A stretch of DNA of 64,000 bases from Xiphophorus maculatus (GCF_002775205.1 NC_036455.1:286501-350500), one strand, 5' to 3'; positions 1 to 11,717 are shown, numbered from the stretch's first letter. Program-made: numbers and translations. The notes: generated by a model not told the origin, from the letters alone.

Positions 1-1240
1 TTCATATACTGCATTGAACTATATTTTCAGTATAATGTATTTATAAGGTAATTTATTTAAATATAGATATATTTTGTGTAAATCTGACTTGGTATAACAA
101 AGAAAAGTGTAAATATTTAACTGTTTGTGTTTTATTATTTTTTAATTTAAAAAAATTAAATTATTGTTTTATTGGGGGGTTTTTTTGTCATCGTTGTGTC
201 TTATAAGCATCTAATCTTAAAATAAATAGTTGTAATCCAGTAAACAAGATTACTAATACTGGTAATGTATGTGTAGGCAAATGCACATACATTTAAGTAT
301 ATTCATAAATCATAACTTCATTAAAACTGGCAATAAATAAACAAAGTCATCCAAACTGTTTGAGTAATACAACTGAGTAAAATAAATCAGATTTATTCAT
401 TAATTAATTGGGATGTTATTAATGCAAATTTGATTTAATAATATCTTAAAGGCTTTTCATGAAACTTTGGTTCAGCCTTGATCATTTTTATTGCAATGAA
501 GCTCATCATCACATTTTAGAATTCTTTACAATTTTATCTCAACAAAAACGTAATTTTATTTCTCTTAAGATTTATGATTTTCTTTACTTCTATTATGTTT
601 TCTAAATAATAATTACATCATCTACATTTGTATCTGAAAAAATGCGGTCGGGTTTGTTCACAAATGTTCAAATTAAGTTTGTTAAAGAGTTTCTGAATCA
701 TTTTTGCTCTTTGTTGTATTTTAGAAGTAGTATGTTTTCTGCCAATATTTTTGATCTTTTTTATTTCGTATTTATTTTGACGTAACTTCAAAAACATTTA
801 TTTAATTTGCATCATTTTTTTTTTTTATTGAAAGCAGTATGGTGCCACCTGCTGAAAGATTATCTTCTATCTCTAAACACTTTTCAGTAATTGCATTTTG
901 TTGATGTGAATTTTTTCTTATTTTGGCATTATGTTAAACTCAATTTTTGCTTTTGCATTTATGTAATATTTTTCCTCAATCGAACTTTTGTTCTTTTATG
1001 TTTACAGTTACATATAAATATTGAATCAGTGAATTTTTGGATATTTATTCTCAGCTAAAATGTTCTTATGTTTAAAGCATTTATTTAGCATACAACATTG
1101 TGGTGTCTTGAATTTATTTATTTTTTTTACTTTTGATTTCCTTTTCTTGTTCAAATTTAGACTTGTTACTTTTGTTTTGTCTCTGAAAAAGGTATCTCCA
1201 CTTTTCGCTCTGAGAGAATCTGAAATAATCTCAGTTTCTT
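1..1240. other. AT-rich noncoding DNA, no gene seen
   Basis: The stretch is strongly AT-rich with many T and A runs. The only open frames are short and low in complexity (for example around 1026-1253), with no recognisable domain or splice structure. I see nothing here beyond general noncoding sequence downstream of tdp2. Confidence 0.6.
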
Positions 1241-2100
1241 TCTGATCTTGCAAACGTCTCCTGCACCGTCAGGACTCAGAGAATGAGCAGCAGGATTGTA
1301 CGGCCAGAAATAATAACTTCTTGTCACAGTGATTTTGTAGTAAAGCTCTGACGGGTGCGGTCAGGGCACCGTGGACAGGAGCACCACTTAAGCTTGCTCT
1401 CGTCTTTCCAGTGACAACACCGATGCAGAAAAAGGGAAATGAGTTTTGTTTTTTTTAAATTTATTACGGTTTCGATTGACATCGGATGGGATTTGAGCCT
1501 CAGATCCTGGATTTTCCAGAGAAATCCCAGCCAGAGTCCAACATTTACAAAAAAGCAAAGCTTCTCCTCCTTGTGTGAGTCATTGCAGCTCAGGCTCTTC
1601 ACACAATCTGCTGATCTTTTCTGGACTGGGGTCAGATCTGAGTCAGATCCATCATCATCATCATCATCATTCTCCAACACCACGCCGAAGGACAAGCTCG
1701 TCCCAGAGGCTCCCAGTCAGCACATGGACACGTCGGGGGCAATTCCAAGTATATTCATAGTGACGGAGCTCCAGTGAGGAGCTGCAGCCATCACTGAGGG
1801 CTCTGCTCCTGAAATACATGTGTGAGACTGATGGTTGTGGACGGGACGAGGAGTGAAATGATAAAAGAGGCCGAGGGGAGAAAGCGAGATGATGTTGGAG
1901 CACATCCACGCTGCCTTACGGGCGAAAAGCTTACGGTGCGAGTGGCTGTGGATTTGTGGAGGAGGAAGACGGGCCTGTGGCAGGAAGACGCTGCTCCAGG
2001 CAGAGGGATAAATCACATGACTGGTGTCTTGGCTCAGACAGCTGCTGGATCTTATAGGAGCTGCTCCTGATCTCTGTGAGTTAAAGGCTTTACAGTATGA
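1241..2100. other. GC-richer unassigned segment
   Basis: Base composition changes sharply from the AT-rich flanks and CpGs become frequent. Open frames of 80-120 codons occur on both strands, but none resembles a known protein. A short ATC trinucleotide run lies at 1651-1670. In human the gene next to the tdp2 3' end is KIAA0319, transcribed in the same direction as TDP2, so a promoter or untranslated first exon of that neighbour on the minus strand is one explanation. That is inference from synteny only. Confidence 0.3.
1651..1670. repeat. ATC trinucleotide microsatellite
   Basis: About seven uninterrupted ATC/TCA units. Read on the minus strand in one frame it gives a run of aspartates, which explains an acidic tract in a spurious open frame there. 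Confidence 0.85.
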
Positions 2101-2717
2101 GGGGACTTTCTTTTTTTATTTTTTATTACCTTAGTCAGTGAAAATCCTTCCTGATCTGCAGCTGGCTGCTGTGTTTTTTTTTTTTTCTTTTTAAATAAAA
2201 CAATGTTTACATATAGAGATACGCATGGAAAAACATTAATTGTTCATACAAAAACTTCTCCAACAAGAAAAGCAGATACTTATGTTTTTGTGTGTACAGA
2301 CTGTTAAGGGATTTTATCCTGCAAAGGAAACCAGAAAGACAAACAAGAGAGGAGGGCATGAGGCTCCCAGGGAGGAGTCACTTCAGTGTGTGACTTCTCC
2401 TACTGTCAGCCCGTCTTCTGCTGTAGCGGAAAATAATCTGAACGCAATCAACATTTTGGACTGGATGGAGAGGATGTCATAAAACCTGCCACAGATTGCC
2501 AAGATGGATCTGATCTAAAATCATAATACAGTGTGAAAAAATATTCAGATGTTTCAGATTATAAATTATTATGGGACAAAACAAACCAGATCAACCTGAC
2601 TGTATGTGGAAAAGTGACTGTCGCAGTTCAGGCGGCAGCTCTGGAGGATTTTTGCCTACTCATCCATGCAGAATTGTTTTAATAACTCAGAATCGTTGGA
2701 GGTTCTTTTTGGGCATT

Positions 2718-3030
2718 TGCAGTGCTTTTACACTTTAAAGTCATGCAATCTTAACAAGTATTTTCAGTCGAGCTCATAGTGCAAATATCACAGTACACTT
2801 GAATAAGGTAAAACTAACTTACAAGTAACTTTTAAGCAGGATAAAGGGGAATGTTTTGAGTCAGTAATTTCTTAACATTTATGAAAAAGTCAAAGAGAAA
2901 TTATCTTCCAGAGGAACAAGACATTTTCCCCCCATAGTAAAGCAAATAATAGGGAAATAATGTTTTGTTGCACTGACAAATTATTTCACTTTTAACTAGT
3001 ACATTTTTAAAAACATGTTGCTTTTTGAGA
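2718..3030. mobile_element. Half of a foldback (palindromic) MITE
   Basis: The sequence shares long stretches with the foldback element at 27244-27635, notably the segment reading ACTAACTTACAAGTAACTTT at about 2813-2832 and the motif ending in TTTCACTT (about 2984-2993). The second inverted arm is missing or decayed. Its termini are approximate. Confidence 0.5.
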
Positions 3031-3034
3031 TTTT

Positions 3035-3215
3035 TGTTAAGCCTACTTCATGTTGTCAGACAGATTCTACTGAATAGTTTCCTTCATTCTCCAGGTGTGC
3101 CAGTAATGAGATCTGGGTGTAGCCAGTGATATTGAATTCAGCTGTCTAAAAATAGTGGAATATGACAGAAGTTGTTTTAATAAGGGTACAGATCATTTTG
3201 TCCGATTAATTTTCC
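3035..3215. mobile_element. Decayed nonautonomous DNA-transposon fragment
   Basis: The segment reading CCAGGTGTGCCAGTAATGAG followed by a GGGTGTAGCCAGTGA-like stretch resembles the tail of a repeat that recurs across teleost genomes. The related piece at about 44400-44420 in this window reads GGCCTGGGTGTGGCTATGG. The family name is uncertain. Confidence 0.35.
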
Positions 3216-3516
3216 CTAAAAAAATGAAACCTAATTTAAACACTGCATTCTGTATTCATCCAGGTTACCTTTTATATTTCCAAACTCTGTGGTTCTCAGT
3301 TTAAACATCTTCTTTCTGACTAAATATTTTCTCTCCCAGTTTGAGTTCAGATGTTTAGTATTTAAGCTATAGGTCCATCTGTGTTTCAAATTTTCTAGGA
3401 CAGTAGCACTGCTTTTAAAAAGCACTATAACTTAATACTGCCCTCTAGTGGCAACATACAAATACCATATATTCCCAGAAACTTACACAATGTGTTTGAT
3501 AAGAACAAAATGTACA

Positions 3517-3522
3517 TTTATT
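3517..3522 (-). terminator. tdp2: Candidate poly(A) signal of tdp2
   Basis: Forward TTTATT is AATAAA on the minus strand, about 335 bases past the tdp2 stop codon at 3857. It is the first canonical hexamer met downstream, and implies a 3' UTR of roughly 350 bases. No transcript evidence is available. Confidence 0.55.
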
Positions 3523-3856
3523 AGTTTCTTGTTGTGTGAAGAGAAAAACTTGTTGCAGTCACCATCCTCATTAAGACAGGAGCATGTGAAAAGATTCAGG
3601 CTGCTGTCACGCCTCACAGTGGTATTTTTCTGTCAGCGGTTTTATGGGAGTCGGATGGAAGGCATGAAATTTCGACCTCAGCTGTGGTTTCCAAACAGTA
3701 CGAATGTTTTTAGTAACTCATCTTAAAACTGCATGGAGATAAAACAAATCAGGACCTAACATTAACAAGCAACAAATGTCAGCTCGGGCCTATGTTCAAT
3801 GAAAAAAACGGAGCAGCAGATGTTCGCTAAAATGCTTCCAGCTGTTTCGAGTGTTT

Positions 3857-6800
3857 CTACCCTGCGGTGAAGCTGCAGTAAAGGCCCCAGTGGTCGCTTG
3901 TGTAGCGGCCACAGTCCAGCTTCTCCAGTCCGATTAGGGCCATGTGATCCGGGGCCAGACGTGGTACTCCTTCCTTGGAGGCTGGCCGGAGGTAGATGCG
4001 ATCGAAGCGGCAGCGGCTGACGAAGGGAACGGTCTTGTTGTTGTTGGCCTTGGTGTCCCATGTGTAGCGGCAGTGCTCCTGCTTGCCCAGTCGCTCCCAC
4101 ACGTCACAGACGCCAGACGGCAGGCCCACTTTGGCTACCTGACAAGCCCAGAACAAAGAGGAATTTATAACGTGCGCTGAAGCAAAAGTCGACTCAGTGC
4201 TGCGAGGAAACGCTGACCTCGGTGTCCCTCAGATTCGTGTCCCCTCCAAACAGGACGGTGACATCATCAGGAGCGTCTTTCATCCTCTGCATCACCGTGT
4301 GCAGCTGCTTCATCCGCTCCTGAGCGTGGCCTTTACAGCTTTCAAGGTGGGAAGTCATCAGGCACAACTTCTGACCTTTGAACGTCACCTGATTTTAGAC
4401 ATGCAGCATTTAGAGTCACTTACTAAAGTATTCATACTCCTTCAACCTTTTCACATTGACACGTTCAGGGCTGCAACTAATAATTATTCAGGAAATTAAT
4501 CAGATAAAACCCTTGTTACATTCTGCAAATGTTTTATTTAACAACTTAAATATAATATTAGAAATGCATTAGAAGATGCAAATCAACAATTCTATTCCAA
4601 TTTTAAATGAAAAATATAAAATGCAATAACTTAGCATTTCTTTAGCGTACGCTTGATCATTTGTAGAAAAGGATGCATCTGCAGATAAAAAATAAAATAA
4701 AAAAATAAATACTTCTAATAACATGTGAAAATCTCAGCCCTTTCTACTTGACTTGATATCAAAACAGTGTACAGCTGACTGGCTGATTACGTTTGGGGGT
4801 TAACCGATTAATAACTGGATAGCAAAGGGTGCTTATTAAAAGATTTTCTTTAAGAGAATTTGAACTGTCTGACGCTAAAACTATCCAACTTGGGGAGTTC
4901 TGGGTGTAACACAATTACAAAGTTTTTCTTTAACTAAAAAAGAAAATGTATACTTTAAAAGAAATAAACAGTATGTTCTTCCAGCAAATTAGCTTTTTTT
5001 TGAGTTTGTATACTCCAGCTGACAATTAATAAATTACTGAATTAGTTAACAATTATATTAATAATCAGTTTACCATGATTCATCTGATTAACCGTTTCAG
5101 CCTTTGTCGTGTAACAACAGATCAATGTATTTAATTAGGATTTTATTTAACAGAGCAACATAAAGTAGGACTTAATTGTAAACTAATGAAAGTACAATAT
5201 TCTTAATTTACAAACCTAAATCTAAAAAGCATTGTGTCCTTTTGTATTTAGCTCATTTCAACTCAAGTATCTCAAAATAATCCAACTATTAATTGTCCAC
5301 AAATATATACTCTGTGAAAGATGGAAAGAAAATAACATTGGAAGAAGACGCTCCATTCACATGAAACTAAAACTTCTGCCCTTCATTTTAAACTCCACAT
5401 CAAAACAGTGTACAGCTGATTGGCTGATTACGTTTGGGGGTTAACCGATTAATAACTGGATAGCAAAGGGTGCTTATTAAAAGATTTTCTTTAAGAGAAT
5501 TTGAACTCTTAAAGAAAGTTAAAATTCTTGAACTTTCCAGGAAACCCCACACTGGGTTTTCTTGGGGAGGAAAACACAGTGTGGGACACAGAATCCGTAT
5601 GGTGAGACACAGCGATGGCAGCATCATGTTGTGGGATGGTCTTCTCCAACATAGACATAGACAGAGATGTTCAATAGAGTTTATGGGGAAACAAATGCTG
5701 ATAAATAAGGAGGACTATAGGAAGAAAACCTCTTAGAAAAGGCAGTAGAGGTACAATAACAGCAAATACACCAACGTTTATTGGTGTAATATGACAAAAA
5801 GTGAAAAGGCTCATTTGTGAATACTTTTGCAAAGCACTGTGTGTCACATTCAGGTGGGATTCTTGGTAAAAAAAAAAAAAAAAAAAGAGAAAAAATCAAG
5901 TAAAGGTTGAAATACCTGAGCTACAAGTAGATTCCTCATCATCTGTGTGGTGGGATAAGTTACGATCTCACTCTCCAAGAATTTTACTCTGGATTTCTTT
6001 AGCATCATTCCTGTGAAGTAAGCTTCTTCACCACCTTCAATCAGAGTGCAGAAGACAGCAAGAGTTTTAAAGGATACCTTGTGTATTTATTCATCCTCAT
6101 CATCATCATTGTATAACTGGGGTTGTATGGATGACTTGTGAGTAGTCTGCATCATCACTGCAGGGAACAGCAGTCAGTAGAAATCCAGTTTGAAGAAAAA
6201 TGGAGGAACTTTCATCAAGTTCAGAAGTAACACGAGTTAAATAAGTGCAAATTTCAACCTTTTTACACATGTTTTACTTCAAAAACTAGACACTTTTAAA
6301 TCATTTTCCAGTTAATTTGTTTACAGGGTTCCTATAGGTTGGAAATGAGAAAAATATGTTACTAATCGGCAACTACAGAGGATCTTATCAGTGTTTTTAA
6401 CCCAAAACTGTCATAATCAGTGGAGAGCATATGTGTGCAACACCAGAAACATACACGCATCATATATTATTGATATTTGCATTTGGATTTTACTGTAGCA
6501 CGAGTCTATTTCAGAGAAAAGGCCTCTCTGAGCCATACTCTACCTTCAATGATGAGGTAGCTGACAGCCCGTTTCTTCAAGTATTGAACATAAGGTGGAA
6601 TGAGTTCCTGCAGGAATACCACATCAGGGGTGTATCTATGCAACGAGATGTATTACAAGTAAAAAAGGTAAAACAAAAAACTCTTAAATGCTTTTTGTGT
6701 GATTACTGACCACTTAAAATTGAAGAAATATGGAGAAAGTTCTGGCGAAACATGATACTTGTCCCCCAGAAAACCTCTCTTTATTAATTATAGTTACTTA

Positions 6801-7529
6801 AATCTAGCCAGTGACTTGTTTCTGTAAGCCTGTAGTTTTACTTACAGCACTAAGTAGGAGCAGAGGCCTCTGGCTCGCTCTGCCAGGTTGTCCGTGTCTA
6901 GTCCATCCACGTTCCAGGAGATCAGGGACAGTTTGCCATCATCTTCATCTGGTGGCTTTCGTGCAACTGGACTGTCTCCGGTCAAATCGATGCTGGAAAT
7001 GTTTTCAGAGACTATTAGAACTGCACTTAACTTTATAACGTCGGAGTCACTTTGTTACGTTAACTGGTACGATTAAAAGAGTTGACTCACCACTCCTTTG
7101 AAGGTTCTTCCTCGACCTTTTGCTTTTTTTTCGGAGGGACGCAGTCACTCTCCTGAAAGTCTTCCTCAAATATTCTCTCCATGTCCGCCTCAAAGAATGA
7201 GTTTACAGCTCTCTGTAGAAAACAGGATCTTTTTTAAGAGTAAATAAAATCTGTCTGGCTGTATCTTGAGGAGATAATGACGTTTTCCTCACGTAAACAC
7301 AACGAACAAACCAATAAAATGGGCATCAGCTGCAGCATTGTCTCTGGCGCATTAGTATTATTGTAACCACTAATTACTGTACCTCCATCTCCCAGTCATT
7401 TTCAGCCAGGTAGCATTGAGCCACGGCGCTATCAGTTCCCGTTATAGTGGCGAACTCCTCGCAAAGTCCACTCCTGCTTTTTTCCAAGTCAGACACAGAC
7501 GGCGACTCCGAGTTTGATGTAGAAGCCAT
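3857..7529 (-). CDS. tdp2: Tyrosyl-DNA phosphodiesterase 2, 7 exons
   Basis: TDP2 removes topoisomerase II peptides from 5' DNA ends by hydrolysing the 5'-phosphotyrosyl bond, with Mg2+, in the nucleus. Coding exons in transcript order are 7383-7529, 7091-7212, 6846-6992, 6544-6635, 5916-6034, 4218-4388 and 3857-4138. All introns are GT/AG, and the lengths total 1080 bases, giving 359 aa (human 362). Residues 1-50 form a UBA-like domain. A basic PPKKKQK stretch near residue 80 is a plausible nuclear signal. The endonuclease/exonuclease/phosphatase fold follows, with SWNVDGLD (Asn117), FLQE (Glu149), GDTNLRD (Asp259) and SDHWGL (His349) matching human catalytic residues N120, E152, D262 and H351. 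The start follows AAAAAA and is the first ATG in frame with the conserved N-terminus. All catalytic residues are present, so the enzyme should be active. Intron 5 carries repeat insertions. Confidence 0.96.
4466..5106. mobile_element. Degenerate DNA transposon in tdp2 intron 5
   Basis: The left end begins CAGGGCTGCAACTAATAATT and the right end, read in reverse, begins CAAAGGCTGAAACGGTTAAT. They are imperfect inverted termini of a type common in fish genomes. The interior is AT-rich with no coding capacity. The boundaries and family are tentative. Confidence 0.4.
4758..4866 (+). repeat. Direct repeat, copy 1
   Basis: This 109-base segment recurs at 5399-5507 with a single difference (CTGACTGG here, CTGATTGG there). 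The offset is exactly 641 bases. Flanking sequence on both sides is unrelated, so the edges are sharp. Confidence 0.9.
5399..5507 (+). repeat. Direct repeat, copy 2
   Basis: Second copy of the segment at 4758-4866, about 99% identical, in the same intron and orientation. It abuts a Tc1-like remnant. Either the segment was duplicated locally, or both copies are pieces of one repeat family. Confidence 0.9.
5515..5845 (+). mobile_element. Tc1/mariner-like remnant
   Basis: It contains the transposase-derived stretch GGCAGCATCATGTTGTGGGA (about 5617-5636) and ends with AATACTTTTGCAAAGCACTG, a terminus typical of fish Tc1-like elements. Related ends occur at 8600-8630 and 10785-10810. No intact transposase frame remains. 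An imperfect hairpin (CCCACACTG ... CAGTGTGGG) lies at about 5547-5584. Confidence 0.6.
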
Positions 7530-7584
7530 TTTTTTGTCGCAGAAACTATTTTTGCAAGCGGAATGACACACAAGAATAGGATGT

Positions 7585-7650
7585 TTACGTCATGTTTGGC
7601 TCTCTCTTTACAAAGTAACCGGGATATGTGTAACATTGAAAGACTTCCGG
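7585..7650 (-). promoter_or_regulatory. tdp2: Likely tdp2 core promoter motifs
   Basis: Just upstream of the tdp2 start there is a CRE/ATF-like TTACGTCA (7585-7592) and an ETS/GABPA-like CTTCCGG (7644-7650), with no TATA box. Such a pair is typical of housekeeping promoters. The transcription start is unknown, so this is motif-based inference. Confidence 0.4.
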
Positions 7651-8059
7651 TGTTGTGCAGGTTCTGTTCGTTGGGCTTCTGCATGGTGTTTTAAGGCAAC
7701 AGTAGTCGAGCTAGCGCCGTTCAAACTCACCTAGTAAACTAGACTACCGTTCAACATAAAAACTTAAAATTAATTTATTAGATTTGATTATCAACAGCTC
7801 GAACTGCCCCCCTAAAAACAGATTCTCTATGCAGTTTAAAATTAATGAAATATTTAATTTTATAATGAAAACACAAATAAATTATTTCATGTGTTTTGGG
7901 CAATTTTTTTTTTACATTGAGTCAAGATGTAAACCACAATGAAAATACAGGTCAAAACTGGAGTGAATTATTCTAGATTCTTCAAAACAATATTTTGGTT
8001 TATGAACTCTATAGAAGATATATTTATTTTTCTGCTTTTAGATCAGCTCAATAATTTGG
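7651..8059. other. Spacer between divergent tdp2 and acot13
   Basis: AT-rich noncoding DNA with no open frame of note. Together with 8060-9223 it separates the two divergent start codons by about 1.7 kb, so a tight shared bidirectional promoter looks unlikely. Confidence 0.5.
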
Positions 8060-8630
8060 TTGCCATAAGGCCATTACTAATAACGCTAAAACATTATCTG
8101 GTATGGTGATAGTCCATGGGAGAAGTGCCATTTATTCTCAGTGTTTCTGTGCTTTAAATGTTCTGGGTTCCTTCATGGATCTCTGATCCACTCCTGGGAA
8201 AATTCTCCACATTTCTATGATTTTTCCAATCATAGATATTGGCTGTTACTGTGATTCACTGGAGTTTAATGTCTTAGAAACAGGTTTGTAATCTTTTCTG
8301 GACTGATCATGTCAGTGACTTTATCTTCATCTCCTCTTGAATTTCTTTAGACTGAGGCATGATGTGCTGCTTTTTGAGATCCATTCAGTCAATCCATCCT
8401 CTCAGACAGGTTCTGTTTAAGGGACAATGATTGCTCTGTTCACAGAGAACCAGATTGGATTCCATAAGTTTTTTCCTTCATAAATGAAATCATAATTTAA
8501 AATGACCTTTTCTGCACATGCAGGCTATTGTTTTGCCTAATATCATTAATTTTATCTAAACATTCAAGTGTGTGACAATAAAAATGAAAATAAATCTTTT
8601 ACAGGTAAATACTTTTTCACAGCACTGTAA
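8060..8630 (-). mobile_element. Nonautonomous Tc1-like remnant
   Basis: The segment ends with AAATACTTTTTCACAGCACT, the same kind of terminus as the elements near 5835 and 10795. The interior (phrases such as GACTGAGGCATGATGTGCTG) resembles a fish repeat in reverse orientation. It has no coding capacity, and the left edge is approximate. Confidence 0.5.
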
Positions 8631-9223
8631 ATTGCACATAGTAATCATTAATTTTAGATTTAGCTGTGGTTAGATCAGGTTCATTTTAATATGTTGCAGA
8701 ATTTCAGAAACTGGACACTATAAAACTCATTGGAACTTTGATAACATTTTATTAGACAATAAAACTCACAGGAATCCAGTAAAAGCCAAAGTCAAATCTG
8801 TCTCTTGGGATGTTTTGAATAATAAGTTAGGTTAAAAGAAATACCTTAATTTTATTAAGGTAAAAAAAAATTATCTTAACTTTTGAAGGTAAAATTAAAT
8901 AATCACCTAGTAATTCTTTCAGATGTAAGATTTGACTTGAATGCACCATGTTAAAATTGGGCCATAAATCACAGTAAAGATGCGCAACCTTCGGGAAATA
9001 AAGATTCGATAAAAAAAATAAAATAAAAACATTAAACATACAATAGATTACGTTCATCATTATATTTAAACACATATTGCGCTCTCGTTTTTATGCTTCT
9101 CCACTACTCTTGGTGCTCTCCCTTAAATCTACTCAAGTTCCACCCGGACGATTTATGAAACGCAGCAACTTCCTGTTGGAAATAAACACAACTTTGACAT
9201 TGCTTCGTTTATGTCCGTCAAAC

Positions 9224-11717
9224 ATGAGCACCCTGACTTTAAACTCACTGAGACAAATAATGAGAGCGATGGTCGACCACTCGGGCTTCGACAGAGTCAT
9301 GAGCAAGGTAAATGTGAACAGATATTTTGAAGCCAAGCCCAGGATTTCTTTGCGTTTTCAAACTGCAACCTCAGATGTTGTCCATAGGTGGACGTTGTGT
9401 CTGCAAGTCCCGGGAAGGTGGTGTGTGAGATGCGGGTGGAGGAGGAGCACACAAACCGGGGAGGGACGCTGCACGGCGGGCTGACAGCCACCCTGGTGGA
9501 CGTGATCTCTACCATGGCCATTATGCACAGTGAGAGAGGAGCCCCAGGGGTCAGCGTGGACATGAATATAACGTGAGTTTAGAAATGCCCCAATCATGCA
9601 TCAAGGCGGTGCATTGCAAATGTGTTCTCTGCTACTAAGTTTTTCCAGTTGCAGCAACAAACGTCACTGAATTTCACTGAGAAATCATGGATTAGACCAG
9701 GAGTCTGCACCCTGTGGCTCTTTGGGCCATCCAGTGACTCCTAATAACTTTGTCAAAAGTGATAAAGAACCAGCTAATGTTTTTAAATATATAGTAAATC
9801 CAGTTTCTTCTGTGTGTGCGTTTTATTTGTTTCATGGAAAAGTCGCACTGAATTTCCACAAAAATGACGTTAAAAGTAGCCGTAATAAGTTAGATTTCGC
9901 TTTTTCAGATTCAGAATCAACTTAATTAGCATGAACTCTACGCAGAAACAAGGAGTTTGACTGCTGTCAAGCATTTACAAGACAGCATAAATTTATTAAC
10001 TTTAGCTTAAATAACTTTTTTCAATCATTTTTCCACAAATATCAACTTTTCTGTCTGTTTTTTCTTTATTTTAACATCTAAAAATAGAAATAAAGTGGTG
10101 ATTCTTTAAAAATTACCTTATTTAGTAGATAAAAAAGCTTAGGTAACATTTTGGGCTCTACATAAGTTTAATTTAGCTGGACTGGGGGTCAAGAGAACTG
10201 CAGACTCTTGGGTCACACCAACACACTTGAGTGAAGTGACACAGACAAATACGTGGCTTTCAGCATTATTTAAGAAATGTATTCAGCCCCTTTTACTTTG
10301 CTACCTTTAATAAAACAAAGCATCCAGAGGAGCAGCCAAGAGGCTCGCGGTTACTCTGAAGGTGCTGCAGAGATGTAGCACAGATGTAGGAATCTCTTGA
10401 CAGAATTAATCATCATGATTTTCACAAATTTAGCCTGTAAGGAAGAGGGCCAGTAGAAAGCCATTGTTAAAGGAAAGCTATAAAAATGTCCTGCTTAAAT
10501 ATTGAAACAAGCCATGTGGGGGATGTAGCAAACATGCAAGAAAATATAAAATTTGGGCAACCTGCATGACACACTATGTGTTTGACTGAAAACCAATACT
10601 GCACATCACCCTGAACACACAGTAGTCACAATGAAGCATGCTAGTAGCAGCACCATGCTGTGATGATGCTTATATGAGCTGAATGCATTGGTTGGGAAGC
10701 TGCCAGCAATATAAACTAAACAATTTGCAGATGGAGTTAAAGCAAAAGGTGGAGCCTCTCTAATGTGAAAAGGTTCGAGGGGTACGAATACTTTTACAAA
10801 GCACTGTAAACGGAAATTTTCTGTTTAGATGGACTAAATGTGTTTGCTCATGTTTAAAACTTTAAAAATGCATAATTCAGCCGACATATCTCCATAAAAT
10901 GTGCTTCTTAAAGGTGATCTATTATCCTTATTTTAAATGTATGTGCTGTACAAAACATAATCATTCTTAGATTATGATATTTTAGTTTCCTCGGATTTTG
11001 CCGTTGAGCTCCTTCCAGAATGAGCCGTTTGAAGGCCTCTTGTCACTTTAAATCCAAATAGGCTGCTGCTGACCACACCCCCCAACTCAACTTTTACCCT
11101 CGCATGTGAAATTGGCTGCAAATAGATGTGTAACTATATAACTGTCCGTCTTTGAAAAGCAGAAGTAGAGCCTCCTGCACAACCAACAAGAACGCAGCAA
11201 GTCATTTCTGAATGACAAGTCAACAACAAAGCTTGTGTTTTCCAACAGCCATTGTACAGTGCATACAGCAGTAAAACCAGCTGACCAAGCATCGTCATCT
11301 AAGTGGGCGGAGCTCCGCTTGGGTTGCAAGGTAATAGGCAGTGGTGGTTTTTGAAACAGCTTGTTTTCCAGACACCAAAACCATAGTTATTGCCATAATC
11401 CGAACATAACGACCCAAGTGGAAGAACAATCCCTTTAAGATTGTCAGCCATCTCTCACCTTCCCCACTTAAAACTTCAGTAGCTTTTTGTTGCCATATTG
11501 AAGATGAACTGCATAAACAAGTAATGTGTGTGTGGGGGGAATGTCACTATGCTGCAGGTACATGAATGCTGCCAACATAGGGGAAGACGTCCTCATCACT
11601 GCACAAGTTCTGAAGCAGGGGAAAACGCTGGCATTTGCTACTGTAGATCTCTCCAGCAAAACCTCAGGGAAACTCATCGCTCAGGGACGACACACTAAAC
11701 ACCTCGGCAGCAGCTAA
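9224..11717 (+). CDS. acot13: Acyl-CoA thioesterase 13 (THEM2), 3 exons
   Basis: ACOT13 hydrolyses medium- to long-chain acyl-CoA to free fatty acid and CoA. It is a homotetramer of hotdog folds, found in cytosol and associated with mitochondria. Exons are 9224-9307, 9388-9572 and 11558-11717. Splice sites are GT/AG, and the 429 bases encode 142 aa (human 140). The PaaI-type signature TLHGGLTATLVD is intact: Asn51, His57, Asp66 and Ser84 align with the human active-site residues N50, H56, D65 and S83. The C-terminus GRHTKHLG is conserved. The start at 9224 was chosen because it matches the human N-terminus in length. An in-frame ATG at 9155 could add 23 residues. Intron 2 (2 kb) holds a Tc1-like and a piggyBac-like insertion. 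Confidence 0.96.
10240..10810 (+). mobile_element. Tc1-like remnant in acot13 intron 2
   Basis: Tc1-type features in order: AGGAGCAGCCAAGAGGCTCG (10328-10347), an AGCAGCACCATGCTGTGATG stretch derived from transposase, and the terminus AATACTTTTACAAAGCACTG near 10805. It is riddled with indels and stops. Confidence 0.6.
10908..11438. mobile_element. piggyBac-like MITE with TTAA ends
   Basis: The segment begins TTAAAGGTGATCTATTATCC and ends CAATCCCTTTAA, so TTAA stands at both edges (10908-10911 and 11435-11438) and the ends are inverted (TTAAAGG and CCTTTAA). TTAA target duplication is the hallmark of piggyBac-type insertion. It is 531 bases long with no transposase frame. Confidence 0.5.

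Noticed and set aside
1324-1695. 123-codon minus-strand frame with an aspartate run
   Set aside because: The aspartates come from the ATC microsatellite and the rest matches no family I know. No splice or start support.
3762-4180. Overlapping open frames on both strands at the tdp2 3' end
   Set aside because: These are other-frame shadows of tdp2 exon 7, whose own frame contains the SDHWGL active-site motif.
9077-9484. 135-codon plus-strand frame over acot13 exon 1
   Set aside because: It begins at TTG, not ATG, and reads through the exon 1 donor into intron. Only the part from 9224 (or possibly 9155) is a plausible start.
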